A stretch of DNA of 64,000 nt, from the NCBI RefSeq assembly GCF_001864895.1, contig NZ_MJGO01000001.1, positions 1-64,000 of the forward strand. Reading direction: 5' to 3'. The notes under the pieces were generated by a model. That model searched no databases. It was not told where the DNA came from and saw only the letters and a list, made by a program, of their open reading frames with translations. The position numbers and the translations under genes are program-made. The DNA is from Curtobacterium sp. MCBA15_009. GTDB taxonomy: Bacteria > Actinomycetota > Actinomycetes > Actinomycetales > Microbacteriaceae. Below, piece after piece: positions 60,429 to 64,000 of the stretch (position 1 is its first letter; each line of letters begins with the position of its first letter).

Positions 60429-61478
60429 ATGACGACGACGGACGCGAGCGACACGACGGAGACGACCCGGGCCTCCCGGCCGGTCACCCTGTTCACCGGC
60501 CAGTGGGCCGACCTGCCCTTCGAGGAGGTCGCCCGGCTCGCCGGCGAGTGGGGCTACGACGGACTCGAGATCGCCTGCTGGGGCGACCACCTGGACGTCC
60601 GGCGCGCCGCGACGGACCCGGCGTACGTGGCCGACCGGCTGGCGATCCTGGAACGCAACGGCCTGCGGGTGTGGACCATCGCGAACCACCTGACCGGCCA
60701 GGCCGTGTGCGACGACCCCATCGACCAGCGGCACGAGGACATCCTCGCCCCGCACGTGTGGGGCGACGGCGACCCCGAGGGCGTGCGGCAGCGTGCGGCC
60801 GAGGAACTGCAGTGGACCGCCCGAGCCGCCGCCGCCCTCGGCGTCGACACCGTCACCGGCTTCTCCGGCTCGTCGATCTGGAAGGCCGTCGCCGGCTTCC
60901 CGCCCGTACCGCCGTCGATGATCGACGCCGGGTACCAGGACTTCCACGACCGTTGGTCGCCGATCCTCGACGTCTTCGAGGAGGTCGGGGTCCGCTTCGC
61001 GCTCGAGGTGCACCCGTCCGAGATCGCGTACGACTACTGGACCGCTCGTCGGGCGTTGGACGTCTTCGCGGACCGGCCGGCGTTCGGGTTCAACTTCGAC
61101 CCGTCGCACTTCGTCTGGCAGGACCTCGACCCCGCCGCGTTCCTGCTCGACTTCGCCGACCGGGTGTACCACGTGCACTGCAAGGAGTCGGTGAAGCAGC
61201 TCGACGGCCGCAACGGGCGACTGTCCTCGCACCTGCCGTGGGGCGACCCCCGGCGCGGGTGGGACTTCGTCACCGCCGGCCACGGGGACGTGCCGTGGGA
61301 GCGGGTCTTCCGCGTGCTCAACCACATCGGCTACGCCGGCCCGACCAGCGTCGAGTGGGAGGACGCCGGCATGGACCGGCTCGTCGGCGGGCCCGAGGCG
61401 CTGGCGTTCGTGCGGCGGCTCGGCACCATCGCACCGCCCGAGGCCGCGTTCGACGCCGCGTTCAGCCGCTCACGCTGA
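60429..61478 (+). CDS. Sugar isomerase/epimerase-like TIM-barrel protein
   Basis: The 349-aa protein belongs to the xylose-isomerase-like TIM-barrel (AP endonuclease 2) superfamily. Metal-ligand regions are visible as [34 protein letters not shown] and [12 protein letters not shown]. It could isomerise, epimerise or cleave the keto-sugar made by the neighbouring Gfo/Idh enzymes. AGGAAGGACG precedes the ATG. The first 17 residues are polar and repetitive, with the hairpin-family word CCCGGGCCTCCCGG within them (60467-60480). Confidence 0.9.
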   Translation: MTTTDASDTTETTRASRPVTLFTGQWADLPFEEVARLAGEWGYDGLEIACWGDHLDVRRAATDPAYVADRLAILERNGLRVWTIANHLTGQAVCDDPIDQRHEDILAPHVWGDGDPEGVRQRAAEELQWTARAAAALGVDTVTGFSGSSIWKAVAGFPPVPPSMIDAGYQDFHDRWSPILDVFEEVGVRFALEVHPSEIAYDYWTARRALDVFADRPAFGFNFDPSHFVWQDLDPAAFLLDFADRVYHVHCKESVKQLDGRNGRLSSHLPWGDPRRGWDFVTAGHGDVPWERVFRVLNHIGYAGPTSVEWEDAGMDRLVGGPEALAFVRRLGTIAPPEAAFDAAFSRSR

Positions 61479-61669
61479 GCGGGGCTGAGCGGGGCAGGGC
61501 CGCGCGTCCGCGGGGCCGGGCGGGGTCACCGCCGCGGGACGGGCCCCGGGACACCGGACACGGGACCCCGGGCCCCGGACCCCGGACCCCGGGCGCAGAC
61601 CGTGGGCTCCGGGTGCAAGCTCCGGGCCGCCACCATCCACCATCCACCACCGACCACGACGAGGGACCG
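61479..61669. other. GC-rich spacer with CCCCGGA repeats before the ROK gene
   Basis: This 191-bp spacer holds no gene. It contains runs of CCCCGGACCCCGGACCCCGG type (around 61570-61590), several GGGGC blocks that could fold, and a CCATCCACCATCCACCACC run just before the ROK gene leader. No clear promoter was seen. Confidence 0.5.
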
Positions 61670-62983
61670 ATGACGAGCACGACCGCCGCGACACCGGGCG
61701 CCGCACCCGTGCCCGCCCCTTCGCCTTCGCCCGCGCCCTCGCCCGCGCCGAGCAACGCCGCGCGGGTGCTCCGGCTCGTGCACGAGGAAGGTCCGATCAC
61801 CCGCGCCGAGGTCACCCGACGGACCGGCCTGAACCGCTCCACCACCCTCGCGCTCGTCGGTGAACTGGTCGACCGCGGGCTCCTGCACGAGGACCTGCCC
61901 ACCGCCGGTGCGCCGGGCACCGGCGTGGGGCGGCCGAGTCCCGTCGTCCGGGCCGCCCCGGACGTCGTCGCGGCCGCGGTCACGGTCGAGGTCGACGCCG
62001 TGTCGGTCGCCCTCGTCGGGCTCGACGGCACCGTGCGGAGCCGCTCGGTCGAACCGCAACACCGCCCGCCCACGCCGGACGAGGCGGTCGAGACCGTCGC
62101 CGCGCTGCTCGACCGACTCCGCCCCACCGGTTCCGGAGCACCCGGAGCGTCCGCTCCGGCAGGCCTCCGGCTCGTCGGCGTCGGCGTCGCCGTGCCCGGC
62201 ACCGTCCGGGTCGAGGACGGCACCGTGCAGGACGCCCCGCACCTCGGCTGGACCGACGCGCCGCTCGCCGGACCCCTCGCCGAACGGACCGGGCTGCCGG
62301 TCCGGGCCGCGAACGACGCCAACCTCGGGGCGTGGGCGGAACGGCTGGCCGGCAGCGGCCGGGGCGTCGACGACCTCGTGTACCTCAACGGCGGCGCGAG
62401 CGGCATCGGCGGCGGGGTGATCACCGCCGGCCGACCGCTCAGCGGCGCCGACGGCTACGCGGGCGAACTCGGGCACACCTTCGTCGCGGCCAACGGCATC
62501 CGGTGCCACTGCGGCGCGGTCGGCTGCCTGGAGACCGAGGCGTCCCGGGACGACCTGGCGACCGCGGCCGGGACCGCTCCGGACGACCTCGTCGCCCTCG
62601 CCGCCGCGCTCGCCGAGGGCCGGCCCGACGTCGAACGGGTCGTCGACCGGCAGGTGGCCGCCCTCGCCACGGCGCTCCGCAACGCGATCCACACCGTGAA
62701 CCCCACGATGGTCGTGCTCGGCGGGTTCCTCGGCGTGCTGCTCGACCACGTCGGGGACCGCATCCTCGACGACGTGCGCGCCCAGTCGATGACCGGGACC
62801 GCCGACCGGCTCCGCATCGTGCCGGCCGCGCTCGGGCCCGACGTGCTCGTGCACGGAGCCGCCGAGATCGCGTTCGGCGACCTGCTGCGCGACCCGGACC
62901 GGATCGCCCTCGCGGTACCGGCCACCCCCACCACCCGAACGTCCGACCGCGTCGACGCGGTCGGGGAAACGAGGACCGCATGA
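61670..62983 (+). CDS. ROK-family transcriptional repressor (XylR-like)
   Basis: The 437-aa repressor has an alanine/proline-rich N-terminus (APVPAPSPSPAPSPAP), a winged helix (residues about 28-80: ARVLRLVHEEGPITRAEVTR, LNRSTTLALVGELVDRGLL in parts) and a ROK sugar-binding domain. The ROK zinc motif reads GIRCHCGAVGCLETEAS. It should bind xylose or a related sugar and release the TGTTGG-type operator near 57328-57361. The ATG at 61670 follows GAGGGACC. Its stop overlaps the dehydrogenase start (ATGA), so the regulator and polyol dehydrogenase are made together. Confidence 0.92.
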   Translation: MTSTTAATPGAAPVPAPSPSPAPSPAPSNAARVLRLVHEEGPITRAEVTRRTGLNRSTTLALVGELVDRGLLHEDLPTAGAPGTGVGRPSPVVRAAPDVVAAAVTVEVDAVSVALVGLDGTVRSRSVEPQHRPPTPDEAVETVAALLDRLRPTGSGAPGASAPAGLRLVGVGVAVPGTVRVEDGTVQDAPHLGWTDAPLAGPLAERTGLPVRAANDANLGAWAERLAGSGRGVDDLVYLNGGASGIGGGVITAGRPLSGADGYAGELGHTFVAANGIRCHCGAVGCLETEASRDDLATAAGTAPDDLVALAAALAEGRPDVERVVDRQVAALATALRNAIHTVNPTMVVLGGFLGVLLDHVGDRILDDVRAQSMTGTADRLRIVPAALGPDVLVHGAAEIAFGDLLRDPDRIALAVPATPTTRTSDRVDAVGETRTA

Positions 62984-64000
62984 CCTCCATCCAGCGTCAG
63001 CGCGTGAGCGTGCTGCTCGGCACCCAGGACCTGACCGTCGAGGACCGCCCCGTCCCCGAGGTCGCCCCGGGCGACGTGCTCGTCCGCGTCGCCGCCGTCG
63101 GCGTGTGCGGTTCCGACGTGCACTACTACCGGCACGGGAAGATCGGCGACTTCGTCGTCGAGGAACCCCTCGTGCTCGGCCACGAGCTCTCCGGCACGAT
63201 CACCGCGGTCGGTGACGGCGTCGACCCGGCACGTGTGGGGGAGCGCGTCGCCATCGAGCCGCAGCGTCCCTGCCACCGCTGCGCGCAGTGCCTGGCCGGT
63301 CGGTACAACCTCTGCCCGCACATGCGCTTCTACGCGACGCCGCCGGTCGACGGCGCCTTCACCGAGTTCGTCACCATCGAGGCCGAGTTCGCGCACGTCC
63401 TGCCCGACACCGTCTCGTTCGAGGCCGGCGCGCTCCTGGAACCCCTGTCCGTCGGCATCGCCGCCGTCCGCAAGGCCGGCATCGTCCCCGGGTCGTCGGT
63501 GCTCATCGCCGGTGCCGGTCCGATCGGCATCATCTGCGCGCAGGTCGCGAAGGCCTTCGGCGCGTCGCGCATCGTCGTCAGCGACCTCGTGCCGGAGCGT
63601 CGTGAGCGGGCGCTGTCGTACGGCGCGACCGAGGTCGTCGACCCGACCGCCGTGTCCGTCGCGTCCGACATCGTCCCCGTGGACGCGTTCATCGACGCCA
63701 GCGGTGCACCCCGCGCGGTGTCGGACGGCATCAAGGCGGTCGGCCCGGCGGGTGCCGCGGTGCTGGTCGGGCTCGGCAACTCCGAGATGACGCTGCCGGT
63801 CGAGCACATCCAGAACCTCGAGGTCACGGTCACCGGGATCTTCCGGTACACGAACACCTGGCCGGTCGCGATCGAGCTGGTCGCGTCCGGGCAGGTCGAC
63901 CTCGACTCGCTCGTCACCGGCCGCTTCGGGCTCGACGACGTCCGCGACGCCCTCGAGAGCGACACCGACCCGGAGTCGCTCAAGTCCGTCGTCTACCCCG
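62980..64000 (+). CDS. Zinc-dependent polyol (xylitol/sorbitol) dehydrogenase, cut by window end
   Basis: About 340 residues are visible of a medium-chain dehydrogenase; no stop codon is reached in the window. It shows the catalytic-zinc CGSDVHYYRHGKIGDFVV and GHELSG, structural-zinc cysteines in PCHRCAQCLAGRYNLC, and the NAD-binding GAGPIGIICAQVAKAFGA. The HYYxxGxIGDFVV pattern is that of sorbitol/xylitol dehydrogenases. It would oxidise xylitol to xylulose, feeding xylulokinase, or act on another pentitol. The ATG at 62980 overlaps the XylR-like stop. Confidence 0.92.
   Translation, partial: MTSIQRQRVSVLLGTQDLTVEDRPVPEVAPGDVLVRVAAVGVCGSDVHYYRHGKIGDFVVEEPLVLGHELSGTITAVGDGVDPARVGERVAIEPQRPCHRCAQCLAGRYNLCPHMRFYATPPVDGAFTEFVTIEAEFAHVLPDTVSFEAGALLEPLSVGIAAVRKAGIVPGSSVLIAGAGPIGIICAQVAKAFGASRIVVSDLVPERRERALSYGATEVVDPTAVSVASDIVPVDAFIDASGAPRAVSDGIKAVGPAGAAVLVGLGNSEMTLPVEHIQNLEVTVTGIFRYTNTWPVAIELVASGQVDLDSLVTGRFGLDDVRDALESDTDPESLKSVVYP

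Noticed and set aside
61540-61600. CCCCGGA-rich spacer as a structured riboswitch
   Set aside because: The repeats are simple GC blocks without the conserved loops of any riboswitch class I know, and they precede a regulator rather than a metabolite gene.

Overview
The window is a very GC-rich, densely coded stretch with many GTG starts. Neighbouring genes are repeatedly joined by GTGA or ATGA stop/start overlaps. Gene content is a manganese catalase, sugar ABC importers with no local ATPase gene, SipW/TasA-like surface proteins, a van-like cell-wall cluster and a xylose locus. This points to an actinobacterium, most likely a plant- or soil-associated Microbacteriaceae member of the Curtobacterium type. 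The taxon is an inference from style and content; no marker gene was compared. No rRNA, tRNA, CRISPR array, insertion sequence or prophage was recognised.

Layout. 181-5476: stress and housekeeping singletons (Mn-catalase, two VOC proteins, an XRE regulator divergent from an SDR, a DUF808 membrane protein, arsenate reductase). 5728-8438: TetR regulator and DHA2-type drug exporter, translationally coupled. 8587-12102: DEAD-box helicase, then a repeat-rich spacer and a secreted FN3/propeller protein. 12217-14016: epimerase-like oxidoreductase and divergent TetR regulator with a duplicated palindrome between them. 14257-19189: a three-gene exopolysaccharide operon (processive GT2, RsbW-like ATPase, secreted GH26-like domain fused to OpgC). 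19357-20916: acyl-CoA ligase. 21053-24026: LuxR-type two-component system and a secreted protein. 24078-30325: sugar importer with ThuA and Gfo/Idh enzymes and a divergent LacI regulator. 30326-30986: a long non-coding block of roughly 197-bp repeats. 30987-34122: second sugar importer. 34229-35781: MarR and AraC regulators, divergent. 35856-42748: LacI regulator, third sugar importer and a GH3 glycosidase, resembling a xylo- or cello-oligosaccharide system. 42894-48566: sensor kinase and response regulator divergent from D,D-carboxypeptidase, racemase and D-Ala-D-X ligase genes, then a GH18-like lipoprotein. 48580-49880: small autoregulated membrane-protein module and a GNAT enzyme. 49912-53066: TasA-like protein, SipW-type signal peptidase, LamG surface protein and a divergent MarR regulator. 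53464-64000: acetylxylan esterase-like enzyme, xylulokinase, xylose isomerase, a divergent Gfo/Idh-ThuA-Gfo/Idh-TIM-barrel operon, a ROK-type XylR-like repressor and a polyol dehydrogenase cut by the window end.

How it works together. Much of the window serves plant-polysaccharide sugar use. Three lipoprotein-plus-two-permease importers, which probably share an ATPase encoded elsewhere, deliver sugars. The GH3 enzyme, the esterase and xylose isomerase/xylulokinase feed pentoses into metabolism. Two ThuA/Gfo/Idh sets suggest a parallel oxidative (3-keto-sugar) route. A second theme is the cell surface: the GT2/OpgC operon, the SipW/TasA-like set and the van-like cluster each remodel the envelope or matrix. 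Several intergenic regions carry a recurrent GGGAGGC...GCCTCCC hairpin family and clean palindromes that are good operator candidates.
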